Shown here one piece after another: positions 44,585 to 57,809 of a stretch of 64,000 nucleotides of DNA. The translations under genes and the position numbers were made by a program. Under the pieces are notes generated by a model that searched no databases, was not told where the DNA came from, and worked only from the letters and a program-made list of their open reading frames with translations. Each line of letters starts with the position of its first letter. The first letter of the stretch is position 1. The stretch is taken from positions 921,970 to 985,969 of the forward strand of contig ML976674.1 of NCBI GenBank assembly GCA_010015655.1, given 5' to 3'. The DNA is from Bimuria novae-zelandiae CBS 107.79. Taxonomy: Eukaryota; Ascomycota; Dothideomycetes; Pleosporales; Didymosphaeriaceae.

Positions 44585-46114
44585 ATGTCAGCGGAGAAAG
44601 TCGGCGACCAAGCGACAAGTTCCTCGCTGTCAAGCGCAGACCTCGGCCACTCGAACAGCAGACCCGAGCATGGACTTCTGGCCAAACTGCGTTCCCTGGA
44701 AGCGAAACTGGACGCGAAACTCGGGATAGAATCCGAGGCCATTACCAGGAAGTTGCCTGAGGACAAGAAACCCGTACCATGGCATCACCAGCTCACCATG
44801 TTCTTCCTGTGGGCGTCAGGCACGATGAACACATCCTGTTTCGCAACTGGGTTTCTCGGCTGGGAATTTGGCCTGACGCTCAGGCAGTCAATTGTCATCA
44901 CCATCTTCGCGAGCATACTGGGTGGTGCGTGCACCGGCTTCGCAGCAACCTTTGGCGCGCCAATGGGCCTCCGGCAGATATCCATATCACGTTACGCATT
45001 TGGATGGTGGCCTAACAAGGTCATTGCGGCCCTCAATACCGTTGTCCAGATTGGTTGGGCTGCCGTGGCTTGCATCACTGGCGGTCTCGCACTGACTGCT
45101 GTCGCGGACGGTCATCTTTCGTTGATCGTGGGCATCGTAATTCTCGCAGTGGTTAGCACACTCATCTCCTTTGTTGGATTGAAGGCGATCTTGGTGTACG
45201 AACGCTATGCGTGGTTCGTGTTCTTCGTCATATTCATGATATTCTTTGGAATGACTGGAAAATATGCAGACAACACGACACACACCGAATTGAAGGGTGC
45301 AGACCTTAGTGGGCAGGCCCTCAGCTTGATCGCTATCATATACGGTAGCTCTGCGTCATGGTCTCCCATGGCTTCCGACTACTACGTTCACTATCCGGCG
45401 AACGTTTCACGCACGAAAGTGTTCCTCATGACCACTTTTGGCATCGCCATTCCCACCTCTATCGGCATGGTCGCAGGGTGTGTTGTCTCATCTGGCTTGA
45501 ACAACCGACCAGAATGGAAGGACGCCTACGAAAATGATGGTCTAGGTTTCCTTATCCAGACCATGATTTACCCGCGCGGATTCGCCAAATTCATCCTCAC
45601 ACTGCTTGTCCTCTCCGGCATCAATGTCAACGTCATCTCCATATACAGCGCCGCCATTTCCTGCCAGCAGTTTGCTCGTCCTTTTGCCAGGGTTCCGCGT
45701 TTCATCTGGATCCTGTTATGCTTCGCGGCAATCCTTGGGCTGGCTGTCGGCGGACGTGAGCAGTTGAACACCTATCTTCAGAATTTTCTCAGTCTGCTCG
45801 GATACTGGTGCACTCAGTATTTTGTTATTCTGTTCAGCGAGCATGTCATATTCCGGAAGATGAACTTCGACAACTACGACCTTGACGGGTGGAATGATCC
45901 AAGTCGCTTGCCTCTGGGTATCGCCGCCGCGACGGCTTTTAGTCTTGGGGTCGTTGCTTGGGTCATGGGCATGATTGAAACGTGGTATGTCGGTCCACTA
46001 GGTAAGCTCATTGGAGCCGGTGGAGGTGATGTGTCAAACGAGTTTACTTTCGTGGTGACAGCATTGGTGTACATCCCGGCAAGGTATGTCGAGAAAAAGG
46101 TGATCGGTCGGTGA
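44585..46114 (+). CDS. NCS1-family purine/cytosine-type permease
   Basis: An intact single-exon gene of 509 aa from the ATG at 44585; the frame is open six codons upstream without a Met. A cytosolic N-terminus 'SLEAKLDAKLGIESEAITRK' precedes twelve hydrophobic segments. The first contains 'FFLWASGTMNTSCFATGFLG', and 'FGAPMGLRQISISRYAFGWW' matches the substrate-binding loop of Fcy-type transporters. 'WSPMASDYYVHYPANVSRTK' is the conserved loop after TM6. These proteins are H+ symporters for purines, cytosine or related nucleobases and vitamins. The start is within about 400 bp of the RIP-mutated island, yet no stop or frameshift is seen. Confidence 0.9.
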   Translation: MSAEKVGDQATSSSLSSADLGHSNSRPEHGLLAKLRSLEAKLDAKLGIESEAITRKLPEDKKPVPWHHQLTMFFLWASGTMNTSCFATGFLGWEFGLTLRQSIVITIFASILGGACTGFAATFGAPMGLRQISISRYAFGWWPNKVIAALNTVVQIGWAAVACITGGLALTAVADGHLSLIVGIVILAVVSTLISFVGLKAILVYERYAWFVFFVIFMIFFGMTGKYADNTTHTELKGADLSGQALSLIAIIYGSSASWSPMASDYYVHYPANVSRTKVFLMTTFGIAIPTSIGMVAGCVVSSGLNNRPEWKDAYENDGLGFLIQTMIYPRGFAKFILTLLVLSGINVNVISIYSAAISCQQFARPFARVPRFIWILLCFAAILGLAVGGREQLNTYLQNFLSLLGYWCTQYFVILFSEHVIFRKMNFDNYDLDGWNDPSRLPLGIAAATAFSLGVVAWVMGMIETWYVGPLGKLIGAGGGDVSNEFTFVVTALVYIPARYVEKKVIGR

Positions 46115-48539
<2,425 letters not shown>

Positions 48540-49275
48540 AAGAATTATAGAAATACAAAAAGAAATTTTGAGACTTTGAAAGCGTGAGCCACGCAGTGCA
48601 TACTCACCCATCGGGCTTACAGAACCCTTCCTGCCCAATCAGCTCCTCGAGCACGCTAAAATTGCAGTGAAATCGCCATTACCCGGGCTCCTAGCCAATC
48701 GTTATTCGCTTGTGGGACGCCTGAAATCTCTCTTCATGTCGCTTTCTAAACGTGTCGATGTTCGAACGAGTGGGTCCGTAGTCAGTGCACACAAAGTATA
48801 AAGCGTGACGAACGTCAGGCAGCACTTTGCGGTGCCTTAGCCGTACTCGCTACGCTCGTGAACCTATCATGAGGTCCTCATGGAAAAAGGCTGTACTGCG
48901 GGACCGTGTGATTAGCCATACCCTGTCGATGAGCTGACACTGAGAACGCCTCGCTGGCACTAAAGATTGCAGTGGAAAAATCGACCACCTCCTCCGATCG
49001 ATGGTCCTAGTCTGCAGGAATCTGGGGCACCAGAAAACTCAGCTCAGCGACTGGAGAGTGTTAAGAGGTTCACATAGCCTCCCATCGAATGTACTGCATG
49101 TTAAATCACGTTTACTGCGCCCACACGAGACGGTCATGTGCACGAAAAAGGACAATCGACGGCAGATAAATATCACTAGATATGGGCGTATGTAGGAGGT
49201 TCTACCCTCCTATAAACCTCCACTCAGCTAAAAATGGCTAAAAATGCTCAAACGCCAACAATGCATATGCAGCTA
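48540..49275. other. intergenic between convergent genes
   Basis: 3' flanks of the oxidoreductase (plus) and the aspartokinase (minus). No gene recognised. Confidence 0.4.
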
Positions 49276-50978
49276 TTACTCGAGAAACGTGAAAAGATTC
49301 GTATGGACGACGTTCAGAGCGCGATCGGCTTCGCGCTCTTCGATGACGCAGGATATGTTGATCTCGCTGGCACCTGCACATTCTATTAGCATCCACCTAA
49401 AAATAGGAGGCTGCGAACAAGAGAAGACCTACCTTGGGAGATCATCTCAATGTTAATGTTGTTGTCGCCCAGCACGCTGAAGAAACGACCAGAAATGCCA
49501 ATCATGTTCTTCAGCTGCTTGCCAACCAAGCTCACAATAGCCATATCCGGGACAATATCAATGGTGCCCAAAGATCGGAGGTCATCAATTGCGCCGTGCA
49601 GATCCTTGTTCTGGATCTTGTACTCGTCGTCTCCCCCTCCACTCAGCAGCGCAGATTCGGAATGCAGCGCCATGGAGACGTGTACTTCGGATGAAGAGAT
49701 AAGGTCGACCGAGAGATGCCAGCGGTCTAGGATGCTGAAGATGTTCATGAGGAATCCATGAGCACGCGTGCGCTTGTTACTGTGCACATTAAGCACAATA
49801 ACATTGTGCTTGATGGTGACGGCCGTGGGGCGCTTCGGGCGCTGCAGAGCAGACAGCAGGCTGGCCGAGCGCGTGCGGAAGAGACCAGCAGACTTGGTCG
49901 GGGAGCCGGGGGCGGAGTCGTCGAAGCGGTCCGGGAAGATGATGGTGCCGTTGCCGCGCGGGTTCATCACGTTCTTGATGCGGATGGGGATGCGGGCGCG
50001 GATGACCTGCTCCATGGTGAAGGGGTGGATGACCTCGGAGCCGTAGAAGGTCAGTTCGGCGGCTTCTGAGGGGGTGACGCTCGACAGAAGACGCGCCGTC
50101 GGCACCTTGCGCGGGTCGGCGGTGAAGATGCCATCGACCTCTTTCCAGATCTGCAGTTCTTCGGCCTTGACGCCGACGGCGACCAGCGCAGCACACAGAT
50201 CCGTGTAGCCGCGTCCGACGGCGCTCAAGATGCCCCCCGGCACGTTGCCAAAGAAGCCTGTAATGACGGGCACCTTGTCGCCACACGCCTCCACCTCCCT
50301 GCCCAGCGCCTCGGCGAGGTTCGGGTAGAAGACGTCGCCCACACCGCCTTTCTTCGGCGACGGCGTCTTGAACACCTCGGACACGTCAACATACTGCGCG
50401 GGCGTGCCGCCGTCATTCAGCAGAGCGGCCATGTAGCGACAACTGAGCTTCTCGCCGCGGGACACGATCAGGTCCTCGGTGCGGCTCGACACCTCGGACA
50501 GGTGCAGCGCAGACTCCAGAATCCTGACGAGCCCTTCGCACTCGGCGTTGACCTCGCTCTCAAAGGCCGCCAGCACGGCGCCATCTTTCAGCGTGTCCTT
50601 GGCCGCCTGGATGTGGTCGACGCGGAGGGCTTCGACGATCGGTTCGTAGGCGCGGGAGCCTTGTTCAGCGGCGCGGGCGCAGCGCAGGAGGCGGTTGGTG
50701 GTGCCCTCGAGCTTCGTGTTGCTGCTGCGCGCGGAGCAAACAATGGCGGCGCGGTGCGTGCTGAGCCCGTTCCTGGCGACGCGTCAGCTTTATATTCTTT
50801 TCTTACAGCAGCGCATTGTAGACACTCACTTGACCACGTCCGCTATATTCTCCGCAAACTTCCCCACACTCGTACCCCCAAACTTGAGCACGACCCAGCC
50901 GCCGGGCAGGTGCTTCTCCTCCGTGTGCTCCGCTATCCGCTCCGACAAGTGCTTGTATCCATTTGTGGTGGTAGACAT
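49276..50978 (-). CDS. HOM3: aspartate kinase (aspartokinase)
   Basis: It phosphorylates aspartate, the first step to threonine, methionine and isoleucine. The protein is 531 aa in three exons: 50978-50830, 50772-49433, 49382-49276 (introns of 57 and 50 bp). Exon 1 carries the nucleotide-binding 'GWVVLKFGGTSVGKF'. Exon 2 continues with 'GLSTHRAAIVCSARSS', 'GFFGNVPGGILSAVGRGYTD', 'EVDGIFTADPRKVPTARLL' and 'ELTFYGSEVIHPFTMEQVI', then two ACT domains, the second with 'GRFFSVLGDNNINIEMISQ'. Exon 3 supplies 'GASEINISCVIEEREADRAL' and 'VVHTNLFTFLE'. ACT domains mediate threonine feedback. Without the last splice the protein would end in nonsense. Gcn4-type sites lie upstream. Confidence 0.95.
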
Positions 50979-51057
50979 TTTTGTTCAAACTCAAACACTT
51001 CCTTTCAAACCAATTCTGTATGTAAAACCAATTGTGATTTGCGGTGGGGTTTTTGGG

Positions 51058-51065
51058 TTTATATA
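51058..51065 (-). promoter_or_regulatory. TATA box of HOM3
   Basis: TATATAAA on the minus strand, 80 bp upstream of the HOM3 start codon. Confidence 0.5.
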
Positions 51066-51089
51066 GTATGACGGCGGTCAAGCGATCAA

Positions 51090-51095
51090 TGACTC
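51090..51095 (+). promoter_or_regulatory. Gcn4/CpcA half-consensus site
   Basis: TGACTC, 112 bp upstream of HOM3. It is one base short of the full TGACTCA palindrome and is paired with the full site at 51194. Confidence 0.4.
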
Positions 51096-51193
51096 CTTAG
51101 TGCGTGTGTCAGGAAAAGGTGTGAATTGAAAAGCATGCCCTCGACTGGTGGGGTCAAATTTCGGTTCGATGCGCCAGCGGGGCAAGATGCGGC

Positions 51194-51200
51194 TGACTCA
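51194..51200. promoter_or_regulatory. Gcn4/CpcA binding site (CPRE) upstream of HOM3
   Basis: A perfect TGACTCA, 216 bp upstream of the aspartokinase start. Gcn4/CpcA/CPC1 activates amino-acid biosynthesis genes through this motif during general amino-acid control. HOM3 is a known target in yeast, so regulation here is a fair inference. Confidence 0.55.
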
Positions 51201-51773
51201 TGACTGTCAAAGAAATCGGCTGTCACGGAGTCAATAGCCCTTTATGCCACTCTGCCAGCAAGCCAAGACGTGCAAAACTAACCCGTCTGGCGGGGTAGAT
51301 GAACCCTCGTTCGCCATGGAGGACATCTGGCCATGACGTGCTCGTCTTCATCCACTTGAACGTGTATATCCGCCACATAGCTCACGAGAAATTTCACGGC
51401 TAGCCATCTCGGTCCGACCGTTGGGGTACTGAATAGTCATCATATCGCGCAGCACTGCCCACTGAAGTCGCACATCACATGTTCTTCAATGGGTAGTCTT
51501 ATTCATACGTGCATCTAAAGAAACCGCTCGTTGGCGGCCGTCAATATGGACGTCGCAGAGACGAGGACGCCGTGCAAATGCTGCCAGAAGCCATCCCAAC
51601 GCCCTCTACATGACCATGGCCAAGCCACCCCGTAGTGTCCTGCCGACGCCGTGCATAGTGTACAATCATTCTCTGCATACCGTGTGCGCCGGAACTCAGT
51701 CATCTCATTCATCTTGCTCGGCATAAACAAATGGAATCCTATCCCCACCGTCTGGTCAATACTACACACGATC
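51201..51773. other. intergenic upstream of HOM3 and downstream of BUR1
   Basis: Long frames here are antisense shadows of BUR1 or have no family features. Confidence 0.4.
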
Positions 51774-53504
51774 CTACCGTCTGTAAATGTCACGGTCTCG
51801 CTCGCGCGCCCTGTCTCGTCGATCCGGACTTCGTGACCGTGTCCTGCCATCCCGTCTTTCTCGTCCAAAGTTGCGCGAATCGCCTGCTCGGTCCCGGTCC
51901 CGGTAGCCCCGCCCACGGTCCGACCGATCGTCGGGAAGTCCATCTCGTGAGTGACCCGAGTCCCTAGACCCATGTCGCCCATCTCTAGGCCTGCCCGCGT
52001 CATCAGGGTCTCGTGAGCGACGGTCCTCTCTAGGTCGTGCTCCTTCATTACCGTAGCTAGGAATGTACGTGTCGCCAGGGGGAGCGCGGTCCCGATCACG
52101 GTGCCCACGTTCACCGCCTTGCCCGTAACGTGGCAGGTGTGGAGGAGGAACTGGGAGGTTGGCACCGTTGCCTCCCCACTGAGGTCTCCTGTCTCCCGGT
52201 GGAGGTGGTTGTCTCTGATCGTATGGCGGAGGCCTACGGTCGTGGTTGCCTCGAGGCCGATCAACGCCAGGCGGTCCTCGGTCAGGTGGGCCGCCGTATC
52301 GTCTGTCGCCGTTGCCCCAGCCGGGACCGGATCCAGTCCACTCGCCATTGGGACCGCCGCCCACGGTACCTCCTGCAGGTGCTGGTGGCAAGTGCTGCTT
52401 CTGCCCGCGGGCATTGCGCCTATCAAGCTCGTGCGAGTCGGCAAATGTGGGTATGTCTTCCTCGCGCATCGGTCGGGGCTCTTCCTTGAAGTAGGGGTGC
52501 TCCATGGCATCGATGGCGTTGATGCGCTTTCGCCAGTCGAGCATCAGCAGCTTGCTGATCAGGTCCAAACCTTGCGGACTGAGTTCCCGGAATCGTTGCG
52601 TCAGGGAGCCAGTGCTGGGTTGGAAGCTCTTGACCGGTTCTGCGCCAGGTAATGTATTCCACCCAGGCATACTGCGATCGTTGGGCGATCCGACCAGTTC
52701 GAAGATGATCTGGGCCTGGTGAAGATCACTCTGACCCGCGAGAATCGGCTTGCGCTTGAACATTTCGCCAAAGACGCAGCCAGCGCCCCACATGTCAATC
52801 GCCGGCGTGTATCGTCGCAGTTGGAGCAGCAACTCGGGCGGTCGGTACCACCTCGTGACGACTAGCGTTGTGTAGTCTCGTCGAGCTTCGCCGTTGCCCT
52901 TTCCGCGCTGCGGCACGGGCTCATCGTAATGCCGCGCAAGACCAAAATCGGCAATCTGTAGCCGCCCGCGATTGTTGATGAGTAGGTTGGCGGCTTTCAT
53001 GTCGCGGTGGAGGATATGGTTGTCGTGTAGATAGTGGAGGCCCTTGAACAATTGCAGCATGTAGCATTTGATCTGGGGCGCGGAGAAGTGCACGTCGGGA
53101 TTGTCGAGCAGGCCAGACAGATCGTGGTCCATGTACGGCATGACCATGTAGAGAATGGCGCGCTTCCTACCCTCCGCCTTGGGCCGCTCCACCGACATCT
53201 CCTCCAGCTTCAGCACGTTGTCGTGGGACAGCATCTTGAGCAGCTTGATCTCTCGCAGCGCCGTTATGGGAAATCCGTCCTTCTCGTTGTGGGTGAGAAT
53301 CTTCTTCATGGCGAAGATGCTGCCGGAGCGAACGTGTCGCGCCTGGTGGACTTCTCCAAAGGTGCCTTCTCCCAGCTTCTTCAGCAGCTCGTACTCGCCG
53401 ATCTTGGAGCAGCCCTTGAACCGGCACTGAAGGCCCTTTGGCGGCGGTTGCGCGACGGCGGCCGCCATGGTGGGCGTGGGGTGAGATGGGTTCGGTGGGT
53501 GCAA
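51774..53504 (-). CDS. bur1: BUR1/CDK9-like cyclin-dependent kinase
   Basis: A single-exon frame of 576 aa. The kinase domain (about residues 38-345) has the Gly loop '[12 protein letters not shown]', the ATP Lys in 'FAMKKIL', a literal '[11 protein letters not shown]' helix (the PITALRE motif of CDK9), the catalytic '[12 protein letters not shown]' and the 'DFGLARH' DFG. The T-loop '[17 protein letters not shown]' includes the activating Thr. After residue 370 comes a long low-complexity tail rich in Gly, Arg, Asp and Pro, ending '[14 protein letters not shown]'. Bur1 with its cyclin Bur2 phosphorylates the RNA polymerase II CTD linker and Spt5 to promote elongation. The start could be the second Met at residue 13. 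Confidence 0.94.
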   Translation of the reverse strand: MHPPNPSHPTPTMAAAVAQPPPKGLQCRFKGCSKIGEYELLKKLGEGTFGEVHQARHVRSGSIFAMKKILTHNEKDGFPITALREIKLLKMLSHDNVLKLEEMSVERPKAEGRKRAILYMVMPYMDHDLSGLLDNPDVHFSAPQIKCYMLQLFKGLHYLHDNHILHRDMKAANLLINNRGRLQIADFGLARHYDEPVPQRGKGNGEARRDYTTLVVTRWYRPPELLLQLRRYTPAIDMWGAGCVFGEMFKRKPILAGQSDLHQAQIIFELVGSPNDRSMPGWNTLPGAEPVKSFQPSTGSLTQRFRELSPQGLDLISKLLMLDWRKRINAIDAMEHPYFKEEPRPMREEDIPTFADSHELDRRNARGQKQHLPPAPAGGTVGGGPNGEWTGSGPGWGNGDRRYGGPPDRGPPGVDRPRGNHDRRPPPYDQRQPPPPGDRRPQWGGNGANLPVPPPHLPRYGQGGERGHRDRDRAPPGDTYIPSYGNEGARPREDRRSRDPDDAGRPRDGRHGSRDSGHSRDGLPDDRSDRGRGYRDRDRAGDSRNFGRERRDGRTRSRSPDRRDRARERDRDIYRR

Positions 53505-53877
53505 AGAAGGGCAGCTTGTTATGTTACTAGACGATCGGAAACGTCAAGTTGCGCAGGCGGGCGCGCAGAGGTGGTCTGGTGTGCCAGCTGCCGCGGCCAT
53601 GAGGTGGGTCTAGAGGGGCAAATCCAGTCGCGGGTGCATCATTGGCCTGACGTTGTGGTCGAAAGACGCAACGATTGACAACAATTGCCGCGTTCGCAAA
53701 CGGCCCTGACTAAGCCGATTGCAAGGGAGCTCGGATCGCCGAACACTGCACGGCCACCACCTCCAACATTGAACCACAACGACCCATTGCAAGCCGCCAC
53801 CGCTCGCCTGGTAGCTATCCCCGCCTCAGAGCCCATGACATCCGGCCGCTGAACAGACTGCAGGCTCGACTATCGCC
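53505..53877. other. shared divergent promoter region
   Basis: 373 bp between the starts of the BUR1 kinase (minus) and the complex I subunit (plus). No gene. Confidence 0.45.
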
Positions 53878-54099
53878 ATGGGCCCGCCAAAGTACCCGCA
53901 GATGGCCAACCACCCGATCAAAGCCCCTCATGTCCGGCCGTTCTACCGTTTCATGGCCACCGGCCTCGGCGCCTCCATGTGGTTCTTCGTGCGTACTTGC
54001 CGCCCTGCACTGTGCGACTGCTAATCTGGGCAGTTGATGTACCGCGCGAAGAAGGACGGGCCCGCTCTGATGGGCTGGAAGCACCCGTGGGACCATTGA
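53878..54099 (+). CDS. 58-aa accessory subunit of mitochondrial complex I (6.6-kDa / NDUFB2-like)
   Basis: Two exons, 53878-53988 (37 codons) and 54034-54099 (21 codons plus stop), separated by a 45-bp GTGCGT..CAG intron with a GCTAAT branch. The product has a short matrix-type N-terminus 'MGPPKYPQMANHPIKAPHV', one membrane segment 'FMATGLGASMWFF|LMY' and the tail 'KKDGPALMGWKHPWDH'. The size and the W-HPWDH ending recall the small single-span fungal NADH:ubiquinone oxidoreductase subunit of about 6.6 kDa, which I place near NDUFB2. The exact orthologue is less certain than the gene itself. Without the splice the frame runs into a stop after the intron. Confidence 0.72.
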
Positions 54100-54545
54100 G
54101 CAGGAGCCGGAAGAGAGGAGGAAGGTGCGACTATGTTGAGAAAGCCATCATTGGAACGAATTGCGGCTGTAATTAAACTACAAGAAAGCCGGATGCACCG
54201 ACGGCAGAAACGGAAGCTACGACCGGATCATAGCAGGACCACAGACATCGAAGCCAATGCACAAAGTTTGCCATCTCCGAACACCGGGCGGATATATTCT
54301 ACGTCCCACTCTACCTTGTTCTATTGTCAAAATGCAATCTGGCCGTATTGAGTGAGAGTGAGGGCGGGAGGTCTAGACGAGTGATGTCATCCCTTCACAT
54401 GATGGGCGTTTGCTCAAGGGCAAGTGCGATCAGGCAGCTGCTGCAACAAGCAAGCACTCCGGAAGGACGCTTTTGTTATTCCCACTTGCAGCTTACATTC
54501 GCCTTGACCTCTTCTTATCGACAGACTGCAGCGCCTGTATTCACA
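54100..54545. other. intergenic
   Basis: No coding feature can be supported. Confidence 0.4.
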
Positions 54546-55340
54546 ATGGCGACCGGCTGGCTCTCGTTTTTTTCGACTGGCCATACAGGCCAGCAAACAG
54601 GTAGGCGCTGGCTTGAGCCTCCCTCGCAAAAGAAATCCGCTCCAGAAAGCTGCCCATGTTGACGCGACCCGCAGAATACGAACCACAACCCAGCGATGCT
54701 AACTACATTGCTTGGGACGGCACCAATGAGGAAGTCAAGGCAGACCTCCTGCGCTCGAGCACGTCTCCTACCAAGACCATTCACGCAAACCCCGCTGACC
54801 TCTTCAGTGCCCTCTCTGTTCAGCGAAGACCTGCCCCCTTGCAACGCAATAGCCCAAGTCGCCTACGAACAGCTGGTGCACGCTCTTCGCCAGCGGTGGC
54901 TGTCCTGCAACGGCAAAGAGCCCGCCGCCGACACATGCCGCATCATTCAGTCCAAGCTCACCAACCAGAACATGATGTGGCCCGCATGCGCCAATGCACG
55001 TGAGAAACCCAAGAGTACTCCTCCGCGAAACGAAGCGATCTTCAAGTGGAAGCTTCGATGGATTTCGTACTTTGTTCGAGAAGCCGAATCATTTGAACCC
55101 ATCACCGAATCCAGCATCATCAGACGGCAGAGGGGGTGTCCGGTTCCCTATGAGCTTGAGCTACGGGTTATAAAAATGAAGCCGGATGTGCTAGAAATGT
55201 GGAGGGTCTGGCGCGACAAGAAAAGAGCGAATCCACCCTCGAGCGGAAATGGCGAGCAGGCAGATGGGGACGTGACGGAAAGCTTCGACGATACCAACTC
55301 GAAGTGCGAGGATGAACAAGGAGCGACAGGGCCGCATTGA
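54546..55340 (+). CDS. hypothetical protein, gene model uncertain
   Basis: Two natural-looking frames abut. From ATG 54546, 'MATGWLSFFSTGHTGQQT', splicing out a 73-bp GTAGGC..GCAG segment, leads to the acidic 'EYEPQPSDANYIAWDGTNEE' and 'HANPADLFSAL'. About 54800 another frame takes over with 'CNAIAQVAYEQLVHALRQRW', 'RIIQSKLTNQNMMWPACANA', 'FKWKLRWISYFVREAESFEP' and a hydrophilic tail to the stop at 55338-55340. The switch between them has no clear intron, so either a frameshift has broken the gene or I misplaced an exon. No domain recognised. The Trp-rich middle looks conserved in style. Confidence 0.4.
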
Positions 55341-55978
55341 GTTGATCTCAAAAGTCTCCCACAGGCTCGGTATGGGGGTTTTGGGGGGCTGTTGGCGAGC
55401 GAGACAATGGGACCTGTTCCGGCTGCGAGGCATTCTCGCTTTAGTCGACAGATGGATGTGCGGACGGTAAACTATCCCTCCTTGTATTACTCCAGGATCC
55501 GTCATGCAGAGGCGTCCATACCAATCAATATCACATCAAGCGTGCTATGGTTCCGAGGACCTTGATCAGTGTGTCCCTTCGGATGTGATCTGGACTCCGC
55601 GTTGCACAGGTCGATTTCACAGAAGGTATGCGAATTTTGCCTGCTGAACAGTTCGGGTTGAAATCAAACGATTACTGCCGGCTGCGAAGTTTGAAAAGTA
55701 ATCGGCCTGCGTATTGCTTATCATACGGTGAAACACAGGGTGTCCGTCCAGCCCGGTAGCCGCAGGAAGTACGATACTCGTGCGTGCCGTGCGGCAAACC
55801 TGGGGCTCGCAATCCGCCTTCACTTGTACTGCGTGCCTACCTAACCAAATGGGCTTATCATCTGGCGCCATCCCCCGATCTAATATTTACCGCCCTCCCA
55901 CCTTCACCTCGTCGCTATCCGTGCCTCACTCCAGTTTTAACACCACCTCCTCCAACCGTTCCCACTTCCTACACTTCT
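55341..55978. other. intergenic
   Basis: No supported gene; it leads into the minisatellite. Confidence 0.4.
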
Positions 55979-56140
55979 CCACCACACTCCCACCACACTC
56001 CCACTACACTCTCACCACACTCCCACCACACCCCCACCACACTTCCACCACACTTCCACCACACTCCCACCACACTCCCACCACACTCCCACCACACTCC
56101 CACCACACTCCCACCACACTCCCACCACACTCCAACCACA
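55979..56140. repeat. 11-bp minisatellite (about 15 units)
   Basis: Tandem units of CACCACACTCC with a few C/T and C/A variants at the edges and identical units in the centre. The unit length is not a multiple of three. It ends about 70 bp before the start codon of the downstream gene, in its promoter or 5' leader. Confidence 0.9.
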
Positions 56141-56147
56141 ATCTCAT

Positions 56148-56153
56148 TATATA
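56148..56153 (+). promoter_or_regulatory. TATA-like element
   Basis: TATATA, 62 bp upstream of the ATG at 56210 and directly after the minisatellite. Confidence 0.35.
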
Positions 56154-56209
56154 GCTTTCACGCTATCACAAACAACCAATCAAAGTTCTAGCAGCATCTC
56201 TTCGCCACG

Positions 56210-56784
56210 ATGGTTACCTGGACTGCCGAGAAGGATCAGCAAGTACGTACCCATACATGCATTGAAGATACCAAGCTGACCATCCCCCGCAGCTTCTCAA
56301 GGGCGTCTTTCAATTCTGCGACATCAAAATGAGCGGACCGCTAGTCGAGTATCTGGCCGGCATCATCGGCGAGGGTAAGTCGCTCGAGTCTCACGTGTTT
56401 ACCAGGGCTTAAGCGGTCCCGTGTTACCCCGAGATACCCTTTCCAACATCTAACTAACCCGCGCATCCAGGTTGCACCCCCAAAGCCGTCACCCATCGCC
56501 TTACCAACATCAAGAACACCAGCAAACCCGTGAGGGACCAGAACGGTACCCCCACCAAGGCCGCCCCATCCTCCGCCAAGAGTACCCCGGCTAAGACGCC
56601 CGCCACCGGCCGTGGACGTGGACGCGGCAAGAAGGTCGACGACGAAGGAGATGCCGAGGCAGGCGTCGAGCAGGACATGTCCACTCCGACTAAGGCCAAG
56701 AAGCGCAGTCGCCCTTTCAAGGCAGATATCGAGGCTGCTAAGAAGAAGGTGAAGACCGGGGAGGTTGAGGAGGACCTCTTCTAG
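56210..56784 (+). CDS. small SANT/Myb-like nuclear protein
   Basis: A 142-aa product from three exons: 56210-56242, 56293-56374, 56471-56784. The introns are 50 and 96 bp with canonical ends, and all joins are in frame. The N-terminal 45 residues (MVTWTAEKDQQ | LLKGVFQFCDIKMSGPLVEY.. | ..GCTPKAVTHRLTNI) have the W-spacing and final 'AVTHRL' helix of fungal SANT/Myb-like domains. The rest is basic and disordered: 'SAKSTPAKTPATGRGRGRGK' (an AT-hook-like GRGRGRGKK), an acidic patch, and nuclear-localisation-like 'KAKKRSRP' and 'AAKKKVKTG'. It probably binds DNA or chromatin. This type is common and uncharacterised in Pezizomycotina. Confidence 0.82.
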
Positions 56785-57465
56785 GATGCCGTCGAGAATG
56801 TCGAGAATGTCGAGAATGAGGGCGAGGCTGTGGTGAATGAAATCTGAATGATGCCGGGATCTCTGGTGGAAATTCTGGGACTTTGGGAGTACTTGGGTAT
56901 CACGGTTCGATTTTCTGGGCTGTGGGTTTGCAGGCGGTATTTGAGACGATGGATTGGGCGGCTTAGGGGCAGCGAAGGCTGGCGCTTGGCGATGCGATGC
57001 GTCGCCCGGGTAGCTAGGCGGCTAGCTTGATGAATACATACTCTCCTATACAATCTGTACTATGCTTATTATTTCGAGGTGTGAAATTTAGAGGCTGTAG
57101 CTATTGTCTTGGATTCTTCTTGGTACGATGCTATGTTCCCATGTCTACAAAAGTTACTAAGCCCTTGAGATGTTTTACGATTGAACTCTTAGCTGCATCC
57201 ATCTGCTTTTAGGGGGAATCTGTCCATATGCATGATATACTTCATATGCCCTGCTGGTGCGACATATACGTGTTTGAAGAATGGTACCCTTTCATACCAG
57301 GCAGGTCAAGGTGCTCACCCACGCGCTAGTTATTAAGACACGATGGTGGATGTCGACTTCACTGCACTGAGCAGTACCTAAGTCCAGAGCAAGAAGGCAT
57401 TAGCATATTTGTGTCGCGCATCCAAAACCATCGGGCGACGTCGCCCAGCCAATTCTCGACCATTA
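56785..57465. other. intergenic
   Basis: It begins with three GTCGAGAAT repeats just after the stop of the SANT-like gene. Otherwise no feature. Confidence 0.4.
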
Positions 57466-57469
57466 TTAC

Positions 57470-57800
57470 GTGACAGGAAACCTCGAAAAAGGGAGAATGA
57501 GATGGTCACACAGCCATATGATCCATGGTCCACCGTGGGAATATGACTTCTTTCCACAGTTTCTGCGCACTATTGTACTGCGTCCAGATTTGGCTGCACG
57601 CGTAGGAGCCTTGCAGATTGTCCCACACAGGGCAAGATGGTATGGTGGCATACCGGAACTGGAATATGAGCAGCGGTCCGAAGTATCAAGTCTACTTTTA
57701 AAGATCGCGACTGAGCGTAACCTGCTGCCTTGGAGAGCGAGGGACCATTCCACAGCTAAAGCACAAATGTTCGTCTTCATTAAACGGGTAGCTCGAATAC
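57470..57800 (+). pseudogene. fragment of a fungal F-box/LRR-like hypothetical protein
   Basis: The plus-strand frame contains 'FFPQFLRTIVLRPDLAARVG' and 'ALQIVPHRARWYGGIPELEY', a pattern common in fungal F-box-associated hypothetical proteins (LLRTLLERPDLA..V). There is no F-box upstream, and the frame runs into the 3' end of the MFS gene on the other strand without a domain end. I treat it as a remnant; a short intact gene is possible. Confidence 0.3.
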
Positions 57801-57809
57801 ATTCGTCCT

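Noticed and set aside
51515..52510. 331-aa minus-strand ORF and several long antisense ORFs over BUR1 and HOM3
   Set aside because: They are shadow frames of GC-rich real genes with no family features.
55979..56140. Possible CRISPR array
   Set aside because: Units are 11 bp, contiguous and without spacers; the genome is fungal. It is a minisatellite.
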